In this document: positions 52,689 to 62,798 of the stretch, piece by piece
Layout: each line of letters opens with the position of its first letter
Numbering within the stretch: the first letter of the stretch is position 1
From: Caryophanon latum
GTDB taxonomy: Bacteria > Bacillota > Bacilli > Bacillales_A > Planococcaceae
Assembly: GCF_001700325.1 (NCBI RefSeq)
Contig: NZ_MATO01000002.1
Span: 24,870 to 88,869, forward strand
Direction of reading: 5' to 3'
DNA length: 64,000 nucleotides
The notes under the pieces: generated by a model
Told to the model about the DNA's origin: nothing
The model's database searches: none
Seen by the model: the letters and a program-made list of their open reading frames with translations, nothing else
Translations under genes and position numbers: made by a program

Positions 52689-53734
52689 TACGCCTCACCT
52701 TCCTTTACGTAGCGGTCAATGCGCTGCTGTACTACTTGTGGCACGTCAATTTTCGGCGCGTCTGGATGCAGTAGCCACGTTTTCGCAAAATGCGTCGGCG
52801 ATACTTGGAACATTGGTGGCTCCGCTTCGTAATCAATCGCCATCGCAAACTCGTTACGCGGCGCAAACGCATCGCCAACTGGTGGGTGAATTAAGTTCGG
52901 CGGCGAGCCCGGAATCGTTCGCAGCAATTCATCCGAGCTGTTGCTTAAATCCGGCATCGAGCCGAGAAGCCCCCACGTATACGGATGCTTCGGGTTATAA
53001 AAAATTTCGTTCACCGTGCCGTATTCAACAATTTGCCCTGCATACATAACAGCGACACGGTCTGCCACATTCGCCACAACGCCTAAATCATGCGTAATGA
53101 AAATAATCGACGTATTGCTACGTTTTTGAATGTCCTTCATGAGCTCTAAAATTTGCGCTTGAATCGTTACGTCAAGCGCGGTCGTCGGCTCGTCAGCAAT
53201 GAGCAGCTTCGGGTTCGCCGCGAGCGCAATCGCAATGACAATTCGTTGGCGCATACCACCTGACAGTTCATGCGGATATTGCTTGTAGCGCTTTTCAGGA
53301 AACGGAATGCCGACTAAATTTAATAGTTCCATCGCGCGCTCTTTTGCATCCGAACGCGACGCTGCTTTATGCTGCAAAATGACCTCGGTAATTTGCTTGC
53401 CAATTTTCATCGTCGGGTTGAGCGATGTCATCGGGTCTTGGAAAATCATTGCGATGTCGTTGCCGCGAATTTTCGCCATCTCTTTGTCCGATAGCGGAAT
53501 AATGTCGCGCCCGTTAAATAAAATTTCACCGCCTGCGTAAATGCCAGGGGGCTGTGGAATAAGCTTCATAAGCGCATTGCTCGTCACGCTTTTTCCAGAG
53601 CCGGATTCACCAACAATCGCGAGCGTCTCCCCCTCATATAGCTCGAAGCTCACACCGCGCACTGCCTGCACAATGCCGGCATACGTTTTAAAATGAACGT
53701 GCAAATCTTTAACTTGTAACAGCTTTGGCTTCAT
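52688..53734 (-). CDS. oppD: Oligopeptide ABC transporter ATPase OppD
   Basis: A 348-residue ATPase. Walker [19 protein letters not shown], signature [17 protein letters not shown], Walker [13 protein letters not shown], and the OppD C-terminal [20 protein letters not shown]; the iron-sulfur Cys motif of some homologues is reduced. Start ATG 53734 follows AGAGGTG; a GTG at 53746 overlaps the ribosome site. It lies 15 bases after oppC. Confidence 0.94.
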   Translation of the reverse strand: MKPKLLQVKDLHVHFKTYAGIVQAVRGVSFELYEGETLAIVGESGSGKSVTSNALMKLIPQPPGIYAGGEILFNGRDIIPLSDKEMAKIRGNDIAMIFQDPMTSLNPTMKIGKQITEVILQHKAASRSDAKERAMELLNLVGIPFPEKRYKQYPHELSGGMRQRIVIAIALAANPKLLIADEPTTALDVTIQAQILELMKDIQKRSNTSIIFITHDLGVVANVADRVAVMYAGQIVEYGTVNEIFYNPKHPYTWGLLGSMPDLSNSSDELLRTIPGSPPNLIHPPVGDAFAPRNEFAMAIDYEAEPPMFQVSPTHFAKTWLLHPDAPKIDVPQVVQQRIDRYVKEGEA

Positions 53735-53749
53735 ATTCGTACTCACCTC

Positions 53750-54670
53750 TTATTTTCGTAATTTCGGGTCTAACGCATCGCGAAGTCCATCGCCGACCGC
53801 ATTAAACGCAAAGATTGTTAATGAAATGAAAAACGCCGGGAAAAACAGTCGCCACGGATACGACATGAGCGCTTTATTCCCTTCAGATGCCATCGTTCCC
53901 CAGCTTGCTCGAGGTGCGGGAACGCCTAAGCCTAAATAACTTAAAAATGCTTCTGTAAAAATGGCAGCAGGCACCGTTAACGTCATCGTCACTAAAATTG
54001 CCCCGAGCGCATTCGGAATTAAATGTTTGCGAATTAAATGCGCTGTTCCTGCTCCGAGCGTGCGCGCCGCTAATACGTACTCTTGATTTTTAATCGACAT
54101 GACTTCGCCGCGTACAATTCGTGCCATGTTCACCCAGCCGGTAATACATAGCGCAATAATCATCGGCACAAGCCCTGGCTCCATCACAACAATTAAAATA
54201 ATTACGACAAGTAAATACGGTACAGCTGTTAACACGTCCGCAATACGCATCATAATGTTATCTGTTCGCCCACCGGCAAGCCCTGCAATGCTGCCCCAAA
54301 TAACACCGATAATTACATCGATAAGCGCTGCGGTAATACCGATAAATAATGAAATGCGCGCCCCTGCCCAAATGCGGACGAAAATGTCTCTCCCTAAATC
54401 GTCTGTGCCGAACCAATGCTCTGCAGATGGTGGCTGATTGTACACGCCGAGCTGATCGCTATATTTATATTGTGACACTTCCGGCACGATGATCGCCATA
54501 AGCGCAATAATGATTAAGACGATTAACCCACATACGGCGAGCTTATTTTGTTTGAAGCGGTATAATACTTCCTTCCAAAACGATACTGGCTTTGAAGAAA
54601 GCTGTTCTTGTTCCTCTCGATGCATGCCGACAATGTCGAATGCACCGTCGCGTAATTTTTGCTCTGTCAT
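53750..54670 (-). CDS. oppC: Oligopeptide ABC transporter permease OppC
   Basis: A 306-residue permease with a cytoplasmic N-terminus (first 35 residues), six helices, the coupling EAA motif region (YVLAARTLGAGTAHLIRKHL) and the typical WFGTDDLGRDIFVRIWAGAR. The C-terminus NAVGDGLRDALDPKLRK is characteristic. It overlaps oppB by four bases. Confidence 0.95.
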   Translation of the reverse strand: MTEQKLRDGAFDIVGMHREEQEQLSSKPVSFWKEVLYRFKQNKLAVCGLIVLIIIALMAIIVPEVSQYKYSDQLGVYNQPPSAEHWFGTDDLGRDIFVRIWAGARISLFIGITAALIDVIIGVIWGSIAGLAGGRTDNIMMRIADVLTAVPYLLVVIILIVVMEPGLVPMIIALCITGWVNMARIVRGEVMSIKNQEYVLAARTLGAGTAHLIRKHLIPNALGAILVTMTLTVPAAIFTEAFLSYLGLGVPAPRASWGTMASEGNKALMSYPWRLFFPAFFISLTIFAFNAVGDGLRDALDPKLRK

Positions 54671-55599
54671 GATTTTTTCGCCCCTTTCAACTTAATGCGC
54701 GGGTCGATGATGCTATATAAAATATCAACGATGAACACCGCAAACAGTAAAATGATCGAGTAAAACACAGTCGTTCCCATAATGACCGTATAATCACGGT
54801 TCGTAATCGACGTCACGAAATGGCGACCGAGCCCTGGAATCGCAAAAATTTGCTCGATGATGAAGCTTCCTGTAATGACACCTGCTGCAAGTGGTCCTAA
54901 ATACGTTACGACCGGTAGCAACGCATTACGGAGAGAATGCTTAAATACGACTTTCCATTTGCTAAGCCCTTTTGCCCGCGCCATTTTCACGTACTCGCTA
55001 TTGTTTTGCTCAAGCATGCTCGATCTCGTCAGCTTTGAAATAAAGCCCATATGCGTAAATGCGATCGCAAGCGACGGTAAAATGCTATACACGTATCCTT
55101 TCCAGCCACTTACAGGGAAAATTTTAAACTCATACGCTAAATAATATTGCAGCAGCCCGGCTAAAATGAACGACGGCACGGAAATTCCGAGTACGGCGAT
55201 GATGGTCGATACGTAGTCGGGCGCCTTGTTATGATAAAGCGCAGAAATGACGCCGAGCAAAATACCAAAGCCGATTGCAATAAGCATCGCCTGCATACCG
55301 AGCGTCAGTGAAATCGGGAAGCTCTCCGCGATGATGTCGTTTGTCGAGCGTCCTTTATATTTCATCGATTCGCCGAAATCAAACGTCACCGAATCAATTA
55401 AGTAATCTTTATATTGAATATACCAAGGATTGTCGAGCCCGTATTTCGCATTGAGCTGCTCCTCGATTTGCGGCGGGAAATCACGCTCGCTCGCAAACGG
55501 GCTTCCTGGTGCTAAGCGCATTAAAAAAAACGTCGCCGTAATAATTAAAAAAAGCGCAAGTAAAATGTACACGAGACGTTTTACAATGTACTGTAACAT
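54667..55599 (-). CDS. oppB: Oligopeptide ABC transporter permease OppB
   Basis: A 310-residue permease: MLQYIVKRLVYILLALFLII (helix 1), FFLMRLAPGSPFASERDFPP, EAA motif YVKMARAKGLSKWKVVFKHS, and C-terminal VDILYSIIDPRIKLKGAKKS. Start ATG 55599 follows GGGAGG; the longer frame to 55662 lacks one. A hairpin lies between oppA and oppB and probably sets a lower level for the downstream genes. Confidence 0.95.
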   Translation of the reverse strand: MLQYIVKRLVYILLALFLIITATFFLMRLAPGSPFASERDFPPQIEEQLNAKYGLDNPWYIQYKDYLIDSVTFDFGESMKYKGRSTNDIIAESFPISLTLGMQAMLIAIGFGILLGVISALYHNKAPDYVSTIIAVLGISVPSFILAGLLQYYLAYEFKIFPVSGWKGYVYSILPSLAIAFTHMGFISKLTRSSMLEQNNSEYVKMARAKGLSKWKVVFKHSLRNALLPVVTYLGPLAAGVITGSFIIEQIFAIPGLGRHFVTSITNRDYTVIMGTTVFYSIILLFAVFIVDILYSIIDPRIKLKGAKKS

Positions 55600-55735
55600 A
55601 CGATGTCCTCCCTTAAGTTGAGTTGAATTAACAGTCGCTACTAGCATCGAGGTAATAAGCAACTCTGCTTAAAACTGCATCGATGTGAAAACCCGCAATT
55701 AAATTCATTACTTCGTTCATTTAGCGCAGTAAAGA

Positions 55736-55787
55736 ATAAAGCGGGCACTGCCTCGTTCGATTACTCGAATTGAAAGCAGCCCCCGCC
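55736..55787 (-). terminator. Intra-operon hairpin between oppA and oppB
   Basis: GCGGGGGCTGC and GCAGTGCCCGC form an imperfect stem with an inner TCGA/TCGA pair, then TTTATTC. A partial terminator here would give more OppA than permease, as is usual for binding proteins. Confidence 0.6.
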
Positions 55788-55798
55788 TGTATCACTTT

Positions 55799-57463
55799 TT
55801 ATTTCGTAACATCAACGTCTTTTAAGTTAATATTACCTAAGTTGTCTGGCTCCATGCCTGTCACGTAATCTTTTACTACATAAAGGTTCGTGTAGTAATA
55901 AATTGGCGCTACTGGGAACTCTGCAATGATGATTTCCTCTGCTTTTTTCAGTAAATCAAGACGCGCCGCTGGATCTGTTTCAGTTGTCGATTGCTTCAAT
56001 AAGTTTGTATATTCTTCATTCGACCAACCTGTGTCGTTGTTGCCGTTGTCTGCGCTGTTATACATTTCTAAGAATGAATACGCATCGTTGTAATCCGCAA
56101 TCCAACCGAGACGACCGATTTGGTAATCTAAGCTGCTTAACTTATCTAAATACACTTGCCACTCTGCATTTTCAAGCGTTACGTTAATGCCTAAATTTTT
56201 GTTCCAGCCTTCTTGAATGTATTGTGCGATAACTGCGTGTGCATCGCTCGTGTTAAATGAAAGCTTTAAATTTAATTCGCTCGGATCCGATAAGCCAAGC
56301 TCTTTTAAGCCTGCATCAAGTGCTGCTTTTGCCCCTTCATAATCCGCATCTTTAAAGAAGCCTGCATCATCGCCGAAGCCTTCAACACCGTTTGGCACCA
56401 TACCAAGCGCTGGCTCCTCTTCACCTTTCGTTACGTTTTTAATTAAGCCTGCACGGTCAATCGCTAACGTTAACGCTTTACGAATGTTAGCGTTTTTCAT
56501 AACGTCATCTGTCGTGTTGAACTTGTACCAGTAAATACCTGAATAGTCGACGATGTTTAACGACTCTTCAGATTGTAAACGCTCAATCGCATCTAATGAA
56601 ATTTTGCCGTAGTTCGTACCTAAGAAATCAATTTCGCCTGACTCGAATTTCGTCATTTGCGTCGTCTCAGACTCGACCATTTCAATGTTTACTTTCGTTA
56701 ACTTCACGTTGTCTGCATCCCAATATTCAGGGTTTTTCTCAAGCGTCAATGAACCTGCGTGCTGCCATTGCGATAATACGAACGCACCGTTTCCTACGTA
56801 CGTATCCGCTTCTGTGTACCATTTCGGGTTCGCTTCTGCTGTTGCTTTATGAATTGGGTATAACGTTTTAAACGCCGTTAATTCTAAGAAATACGGTGTC
56901 GGTGACTCTAACGTTACTTCTAACGTTTTTGAATCAATTACTTTTACGCCAACTTCATCAAATGACGTCGTTGTACCTAAGTTGTAAGCTTCTGCCCCTT
57001 TGATCGCATATAAAATTGTTGCGTATTCAGAAGCGTTCGCTGGATTTAATGCGAATTCCCACGCGTATGCAAAATCTTCTGCTGTTACTGGCTCGCCGTT
57101 TGACCATTTCGCATCACGCAGCGTAAATGTATACGTCAATTGGTCGTCACTCATTTTATACGACTCTGCTACACCTGGTACGGGCTCGCCGTTTTTCAGT
57201 GTCATTAAGCCTTCATGTGTACTGCTCATAATTGTTGAAGATGTTGTATCTGTTGCTAGTTGTGGATGTAATGACGGTGGCTCTGATGCTACGACTAAAT
57301 TTAATTCTTTGTCGCCGCCTGAGCTATCATCTGTCGTCGTATCCGTATCTGTTGTCGTGCCACTATCATCTGTCGTCTCTTCCTCGCCGCCGAAGTTACA
57401 TGCGACAAGCACAACAGAAAGTAATAACAGCATCATTAATACAAGAAAATTATTCTTTTTCAT
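55799..57463 (-). CDS. oppA: Oligopeptide-binding lipoprotein OppA
   Basis: A 554-residue binding protein of the SBP_bac_5 family. Signal sequence MKKNNFLVLMMLLLLSVVLV with lipobox LVAC, a Thr/Asp/Ser-rich linker, then NLVVASEPPSLHPQLATDTT, DAKWSNGEPVTAEDFAYAWE, NGAFVLSQWQHAGSLTLEKN and YIQEGWNKNLGINVTLENAE. Anchored outside the membrane, it delivers oligopeptides to OppBC. Start ATG 57463 follows GGGGG. First gene of the operon. Confidence 0.96.
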   Translation of the reverse strand: MKKNNFLVLMMLLLLSVVLVACNFGGEEETTDDSGTTTDTDTTTDDSSGGDKELNLVVASEPPSLHPQLATDTTSSTIMSSTHEGLMTLKNGEPVPGVAESYKMSDDQLTYTFTLRDAKWSNGEPVTAEDFAYAWEFALNPANASEYATILYAIKGAEAYNLGTTTSFDEVGVKVIDSKTLEVTLESPTPYFLELTAFKTLYPIHKATAEANPKWYTEADTYVGNGAFVLSQWQHAGSLTLEKNPEYWDADNVKLTKVNIEMVESETTQMTKFESGEIDFLGTNYGKISLDAIERLQSEESLNIVDYSGIYWYKFNTTDDVMKNANIRKALTLAIDRAGLIKNVTKGEEEPALGMVPNGVEGFGDDAGFFKDADYEGAKAALDAGLKELGLSDPSELNLKLSFNTSDAHAVIAQYIQEGWNKNLGINVTLENAEWQVYLDKLSSLDYQIGRLGWIADYNDAYSFLEMYNSADNGNNDTGWSNEEYTNLLKQSTTETDPAARLDLLKKAEEIIIAEFPVAPIYYYTNLYVVKDYVTGMEPDNLGNINLKDVDVTK

Positions 57464-57820
57464 GCGCCTACCCCCTAATAAAGTTATGAACAATTCCCAT
57501 CCCCTTTGTGAGTGGACATCGATTCATTCTCTTAAAATATACCAAATAAAGCTTTGGAATGGAATTGTTAATCATATAATATTTTTACACGAAACAGAAA
57601 ATACATTACATATAAAACAAATTAAACAACTTAACGTTACATCGCAGCGTCACATCAAAAGGCTTAGAAAAAATTGATATCGTATCAAAAATCATCTGTA
57701 ACAACGTATATGTTACCGGTTACTCTTATGCTTTTATGTTATTTTTTGATTTATATACTCTTCATGTTGAGGCGTGGCGTTACACTACAGACCGCTCAAA
57801 GGAAAGTGACGACAAAAGCA
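57464..57820. other. oppA upstream region
   Basis: About 350 bp, AT-rich. It should hold the opp promoter. No repeat element or riboswitch-like fold seen. Confidence 0.35.
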
Positions 57821-57867
57821 AACAAGTGCCTTCAAGAAATGTTGAATTTCCTGAGGGCACTTGTTTT
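57821..57867 (-). terminator. Terminator after the glycosylase gene
   Basis: On the minus strand CAAGTGCCCTCAGGAAAT pairs with ATTTCTTGAAGGCACTTG, then TTTGC. Confidence 0.85.
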
Positions 57868-57883
57868 ACCTTAACCGCGACGT

Positions 57884-58381
57884 TCATATATAGCGTTCAA
57901 TCGCACGCCAAACATCGATTTTTTCATCAAACGACTTAATGTTTTTGCCTGGGATCGGACTTGTCGATGGCAGTTGCTCGTAATGACGCTCTGCAAGTAC
58001 ATCGAGCCCGACATGTCGCTTAAACACCGTAAACGCTTTACCGCCGTTAAAAAACACCGCTTCAATTTGTGGATATGCGCGAAACAACGCCGCAAAATCG
58101 TTTGGCACTTCTTGTTTAATGGCCGCGTCTAAGCTCCCTTGTCGCTCGCAGCTTGCAATCGCATCCCATAAGCCGATGCCGTGACGACGAAGCAAATCGA
58201 GCCGCTCTTCATATACGTCAGGTACATGTTCATTTGTAAGATGCGCGATTATGCCCCAAAAATGATTGCGCGGATTTCCGTAATATTGCTTCTTTTGTAG
58301 CGACTGCACACTAGGCATCGAGCCGATAATAAGCACGCGTGTCGTATCGTGAACGAAAGCATTCAAGTTATTGACAATCAA
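57884..58381 (-). CDS. DNA-deoxyinosine glycosylase (UDG superfamily family 6 type)
   Basis: A 165-residue base-excision enzyme of the hypoxanthine-DNA glycosylase group (TIGR04274). Motifs: TRVLIIGSMPSVQSLQKKQY (GSMPS), YYGNPRNHFWGIIAHL, GIGLWDAIASCERQGSLDAA and LPSTSPIPGKN. It removes deaminated adenine from DNA. The start is most likely TTG 58381, because GGGAGG lies seven bases upstream; an ATG at 58399 would overlap that site. Uracil activity is possible but less likely. Confidence 0.88.
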   Translation of the reverse strand: MIVNNLNAFVHDTTRVLIIGSMPSVQSLQKKQYYGNPRNHFWGIIAHLTNEHVPDVYEERLDLLRRHGIGLWDAIASCERQGSLDAAIKQEVPNDFAALFRAYPQIEAVFFNGGKAFTVFKRHVGLDVLAERHYEQLPSTSPIPGKNIKSFDEKIDVWRAIERYI

Positions 58382-58610
58382 GTTTTTTCCTCCCATCATT
58401 ATGAAACATGTTATACTATTAATGAATAATTTTTATGCACAAATGCGCGTTCGTTACCTTACCTTTTATTATACAACGTTTAACGAAAGCGCCCTTTTCG
58501 TATACACTCACACCTAGAAGAAGCAAAAGCACGTACTATGCTTGTATTTCCAACCGAGGGCTTCATCGCTCTCGTTTTTACATACAATTCTTTTATAAGA
58601 GGTGATATTT

Positions 58611-59498
58611 ATGAAAGCGCTTCATTTTTATGGGTTAATTATTTTCACAACATTTTTAATGGGTTCGTCGTTTGCGGTCGTCAAGCTCGGGCTCGTGTAC
58701 GCATCGCCACTACTACTTGCCGCACTTCGCTTCATCATAGCAGGTGGTCTCATGGCAATTGTCATCGCGTACTTAAAGCAGCCGATGCCGAAAACGACGA
58801 AAGAATGGCTACAAATCGTTTGTATCGGCGCCCTGCAAACAGCTGGTGTCATGGGCTGTATTTTTTTAAGCTTGCGCACGATTACGGCGAGTGAATCGTC
58901 TATTTTAACGTTTATGAACCCGCTACTTGTCATCATTTTTGGCACGCTATTTTTCACGCAGCGCTACTATACATATCAGTGGGTCGGCGTCATTTGTGGC
59001 TTCATCGGCGTATTCATCACGATGGGCGGCGAGCTGAAATTTGAAATCGGCATGTTCATCGGCTTTAGCGGCGCTGTATTTTGGGCATTTTCGACGCTGC
59101 TTATGAAGAAATGGAACGCGAAAATTAATACGTGGGTATTAACCGCGTACCAAATGTTAAGTGGCGGCATTATTTTACTATTGCTTAGCTTCATTATGGA
59201 AAAACCATTTTTCATCACGACAGCTGAATCGATCGGCATCGTGCTATGGCTCAGCATTTTATCATCGGTCGTACAGTTTGCGCTTTGGTTTTATTTACTT
59301 GAGCACGGCGAGGCAGGGAAAACGAGCAGCTTTTTATTTTTAGCGCCATTTTTCGGTGTTCTTACAGGGGCGCTCGTATTTAAAGATCCGCTATCGTGGA
59401 GCTTAATTGCAGGCTCGCTATTTATCATTGCCGGCATTTATTTAGTAAATCGTCCTCGCCGCGTCGCACCCGAATTAAGCTACGAGCGTGCTGATTAA
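58611..59498 (+). CDS. EamA-family (DMT) transporter
   Basis: A 295-residue membrane protein of ten helices with two EamA repeats (WGSSFAVVK-like MGSSFAVVKLGLVYASPLLL in the first; FWAFSTLLMKKWNAKINTWV in the second). Such carriers export amino acids, nucleosides or drugs; the substrate is unknown. Start ATG 58611 follows AGAGGTG. It lies 54 bp before the beta-helix gene on the same strand. Confidence 0.88.
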   Translation: MKALHFYGLIIFTTFLMGSSFAVVKLGLVYASPLLLAALRFIIAGGLMAIVIAYLKQPMPKTTKEWLQIVCIGALQTAGVMGCIFLSLRTITASESSILTFMNPLLVIIFGTLFFTQRYYTYQWVGVICGFIGVFITMGGELKFEIGMFIGFSGAVFWAFSTLLMKKWNAKINTWVLTAYQMLSGGIILLLLSFIMEKPFFITTAESIGIVLWLSILSSVVQFALWFYLLEHGEAGKTSSFLFLAPFFGVLTGALVFKDPLSWSLIAGSLFIIAGIYLVNRPRRVAPELSYERAD

Positions 59499-59552
59499 GT
59501 GTTTTAGCTGTTTTCATTTCGGGCATTTATCGTAATAAGGAGGTCGAGTGAT

Positions 59553-61634
59553 ATGCATCACATCGTTTCAGAGCAAGGACCACTTTATTCGATTCATGAG
59601 GCACTGCAGCAAGCACAAGACGGCGACACAATCATACTACAGCATACGCAGTACGATGAATTTTTCACCATTTCTAAAAGCGTCACGATTAAAGGCAACG
59701 GCACGACATGTACAGGTGGATTCAAAGTTGAAAACACCGCAAACGTCACGATTGAAAACGTAACTTTTTCAAATATTCCTCGCATCGATTGCTACGGGCA
59801 TACGACGTTAAAATACGTTCATATTGCCGAGCCACGCGATGCGATTGCGCTATTTGCCGGCTCGTGTCAGCTGACGTTGTTTCATTGTCAGCTCACAACG
59901 ACAAATGCGCGAGACCAAGGTATTCAAATTAAAAACGGCAACGCACGCATCGAAAGCACGCTCATCAAAGGACCATTCCACGTCGGTTGCTTCGTCAATC
60001 ATTCCGAAATTTTATTGCTCGCTACGTATTTTGAGCAAAATTTCAAAGGTGTGCAGTTTGAGCGTGAATCTGTCGGTGAGGTGAACGAATGCAGCTTCCA
60101 TCATCATGAAGGCACACAATGCGTCGTTATGAGCAACTCGAACGTGCGCTTTAAAAACACGCGCTGGCAAAACGGCAACGTCCACGCCATTTCCGCTATC
60201 GAGCAATCAAACATTCATCTGCTGCACTGCGAATTTACAGGGCATAACGACTATCAAATTTACGTGCGTGAATCGACAGCCGCGTTCGAATCGTGCCATC
60301 TCGAAAAAGCACAAAGCGGCATGTTATTTGAGCAAAATTCAAAAGGAAAGCTGCTATACGTCACATGCGAACAACATGAAAACTTGCAAGTCAAATCGAT
60401 CGGCATTAACGATCTTCACCTCGCCCAGTGCGTGTTTAAAGAAACGAACGGCAACTCATTAAGCGTGAAGGAAAAGGGCAAAGTCATCGTCGAGCGCACG
60501 CTATTTACCGCGTCAAAAAACCCAAAATATCCACAGCTGTACGTCGAGGATAGCATTATCGATTTAAACGAATGCATGTTTAAGCAAAGCGCATCGTCTG
60601 CAGTATATTGTGAACAGCATTCGCTACTGACGCTCCGCAACTGCGAATTTATACAGCATCAGCACATTCAGCTACACAGTCGCCAATCAAAAGTGTATGT
60701 ATTCAATTGCGCCTTTACACAATGCGATGAAGCGGCCGTCTTTTACGAGTTCCAATCTGAAGGCGTCATCGATACGTGTCATTTCGGACGCAGCTACAAT
60801 AGCCAGCTCGCCTTTAACGGAGAATCGCAAGCAAGCGTACGCAACAGCACGTTTACACAAGCAGGCACGAACGCCATTTTCATTTTAAAATCAAACGTCC
60901 AGCTAGAGCACATTTCCATTCGCGAGCATATTGCCAAGCATCCTGCAATCGTCATCGAAGCGAGCATCGTCGGCTTACAGCACATTTCTGCAATGAACAT
61001 TCAAAGCGAAACGATTCATATTCATGCACATTCAACGATTATCGGCAGCAACATTTCAATCGAGCAAGGCACAAATGCGCACATCGCCATTCATAACAGC
61101 ACCGCACAGCTGACGCATTTACAGCTCGCAGACGGCAAAAGCTACGGTTTGTATATGAAAAAAAGCGACGTGTCCGTTTCACATAGCGAGCTGCGCAACC
61201 ACGACGATAGCGGCATTTATATGCTCGATGGTGAGGCAACGCTACAGTACACGCACATATTTGGTCATACGCGCGCGTTTGAGCAGCAGCACGGTACACT
61301 TTACGCAGAAGGATTACAATTCGTTAAAAACGACGCACAGTGGCAAAGTAATGACGCTAGCACATTTATTAAGCATAGCCTGTTTCGCGGTGGCAAAACC
61401 GGCTTACAGTTTACTAACGGCGACACTCATTTAAAAAACGTTCATCTTACCGAGCACGACCAAACGCAACTTTCACTAGATCGCTGTAAAACTATCCTGA
61501 CCGACACCGCCATTCATTCTGGCTACGGCGACGGCTTACATGCACGCCATTGTCCACTGCTCCAAATACAACATACAACGATTGAACGGCACGACGGAGA
61601 AGATATTATTACAGTTCATACGACCATTACCTAG
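59553..61634 (+). CDS. Large right-handed parallel beta-helix protein, no signal peptide
   Basis: A 693-residue protein built almost wholly of short beta-helix turns of 20-25 residues, with repeated patterns such as NVTIENVTFSN, NARIESTLIKG, SNVRFKNTRWQNG, SLLTLRNCEFIQH and SDVSVSHSELRNHDDSGIYM. The start MHHIVSEQGPLYSIHEALQQ AQDGDTIIL is a NosD/pectate-lyase-like first rung (EALQQAQDGDTI). There is no signal sequence or membrane helix, so it should be cytoplasmic. It is rich in His and Cys. AAGGAGG gives a strong start. I cannot name a catalytic site or a function. Confidence 0.85.
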   Translation: MHHIVSEQGPLYSIHEALQQAQDGDTIILQHTQYDEFFTISKSVTIKGNGTTCTGGFKVENTANVTIENVTFSNIPRIDCYGHTTLKYVHIAEPRDAIALFAGSCQLTLFHCQLTTTNARDQGIQIKNGNARIESTLIKGPFHVGCFVNHSEILLLATYFEQNFKGVQFERESVGEVNECSFHHHEGTQCVVMSNSNVRFKNTRWQNGNVHAISAIEQSNIHLLHCEFTGHNDYQIYVRESTAAFESCHLEKAQSGMLFEQNSKGKLLYVTCEQHENLQVKSIGINDLHLAQCVFKETNGNSLSVKEKGKVIVERTLFTASKNPKYPQLYVEDSIIDLNECMFKQSASSAVYCEQHSLLTLRNCEFIQHQHIQLHSRQSKVYVFNCAFTQCDEAAVFYEFQSEGVIDTCHFGRSYNSQLAFNGESQASVRNSTFTQAGTNAIFILKSNVQLEHISIREHIAKHPAIVIEASIVGLQHISAMNIQSETIHIHAHSTIIGSNISIEQGTNAHIAIHNSTAQLTHLQLADGKSYGLYMKKSDVSVSHSELRNHDDSGIYMLDGEATLQYTHIFGHTRAFEQQHGTLYAEGLQFVKNDAQWQSNDASTFIKHSLFRGGKTGLQFTNGDTHLKNVHLTEHDQTQLSLDRCKTILTDTAIHSGYGDGLHARHCPLLQIQHTTIERHDGEDIITVHTTIT

Positions 61635-61639
61635 CAATA

Positions 61640-61691
61640 AAAAAGGCAGTGCGAACCGTCACCCTCGACGATTGCACTGCCTGTTGTTTTT
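61640..61691. terminator. Bidirectional terminator
   Basis: AGGCAGTGC pairs with GCACTGCCT between the convergent beta-helix and bdbC genes, with A-runs and T-runs on the two sides. Confidence 0.85.
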
Positions 61692-62130
61692 ATTCCTCTT
61701 CCTCTACTTCCTCCTGCTTTAGCTGCTTTAAAATATAAAAGCCAACTGCTGTTAAAATAACGAACGCCGTTAACGCTAAAAACGGAATCGTCACGAAACC
61801 AAACCAGTTAATATACATTCCTGTACACGGCACCGCACCACACGCAATCGCATTATCTTGAAATAAATCAATTTTTTGAATCGCATAATGATACGCCGAA
61901 ATACAGCCACCGATAATTGAAAATACTAACGTCGTCACAACGATGCGCGGATTTTTTTGAATGTATGCGACCGTCATTATGATTGCTATCGGATACATGA
62001 AAATTCGTTGCACCCAGCAAAGCTTACACGGCTCATATTCACGAATTTCCGAAAAATAAAGCGAACCAAGCGTTGCGACAAATGCGACTGTCCATATTAC
62101 GAGCATACTGTTCTCAATTTTTTTAGACAT
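61690..62130 (-). CDS. bdbC: Disulfide oxidoreductase BdbC (DsbB-like)
   Basis: A 146-residue, four-helix quinone reductase that reoxidises a thiol oxidase. First redox pair YEPCKLCWVQRIFMYP (CxxC) and second pair ACGAVPCTGMYIN are both present. The length fits BdbC. The partner BdbD is not adjacent here. AAGGTGG precedes the ATG. Confidence 0.93.
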   Translation of the reverse strand: MSKKIENSMLVIWTVAFVATLGSLYFSEIREYEPCKLCWVQRIFMYPIAIIMTVAYIQKNPRIVVTTLVFSIIGGCISAYHYAIQKIDLFQDNAIACGAVPCTGMYINWFGFVTIPFLALTAFVILTAVGFYILKQLKQEEVEEEE

Positions 62131-62242
62131 TATTCCAAAGCCACCTTAAAAATACATTTTCCTATCATTATACTATCTTTCAATGCAAAGCGTGAATGTA
62201 CTGTTGCACTTATTTTGAATGCTTTATAGTTTTGTAAATACA

Positions 62243-62281
62243 AAAAGAAAAAGCATCTAGCCTATGCTAAATGCTTTTTCA
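62243..62281 (-). terminator. Terminator of the tRNA operon
   Basis: On the minus strand AAAAAGCAT pairs with ATGCTTTTT, followed by CTTTTTG, just after tRNA-Glu. Confidence 0.9.
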
Positions 62282-62284
62282 ATA

Positions 62285-62356
62285 TGACCCGTACGGGATT
62301 CGAACCCGTGTTACCGCCGTGAAAGGGCGGTGTCTTAACCACTTGACCAACGGGCC
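62285..62356 (-). tRNA. tRNA-Glu (TTC)
   Basis: Cloverleaf with anticodon TTC in CCGCCCTTTCACGGCGG. CCA is not encoded. Last gene of the cluster. Confidence 0.95.
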
Positions 62357-62360
62357 TTTA

Positions 62361-62436
62361 TGGCTCCGAAAGCAGGACTCGAACCTGCGACCTGCCGGTT
62401 AACAGCCGGATGCTCTACCAACTGAGCTATTTCGGA
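62361..62436 (-). tRNA. tRNA-Asn (GTT)
   Basis: Anticodon GTT in CCGGCTGTTAACCGGC; CCA encoded. Confidence 0.96.
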
Positions 62437-62445
62437 ATCACTTTA

Positions 62446-62522
<77 letters not shown>

Positions 62523-62532
62523 ATAAAAATAA

Positions 62533-62608
62533 TGGTGGGTTTGGACGGAATCGAACCGCCGACACTTAGAGCTTCAATCTAATGCTCTACCAACTGAGCT
62601 ACAAACCC
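62533..62608 (-). tRNA. tRNA-Phe (GAA)
   Basis: Anticodon GAA in TTAGATTGAAGCTCTAA; CCA encoded. Confidence 0.96.
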
Positions 62609-62615
62609 ACAAAAA

Positions 62616-62691
62616 TGGCGGTCCCGACCGGGATCGAACCGGCGATCTCCTGCGTGACAGGCAGGCATGTTAACCGCTACACCACGGGACC
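62616..62691 (-). tRNA. tRNA-Asp (GTC)
   Basis: Anticodon GTC in CCTGCCTGTCACGCAGG; CCA encoded. Confidence 0.96.
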
Positions 62692-62694
62692 ATT

Positions 62695-62769
<75 letters not shown>

Positions 62770-62798
62770 ACAATACTACATTATTTAATTATTAAAAA

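Noticed and set aside
57674..57939. 66- and 67-codon plus-strand frames near the deoxyinosine glycosylase gene
   Set aside because: They overlap its terminator and 3' end, lack ribosome sites, and show no family resemblance.
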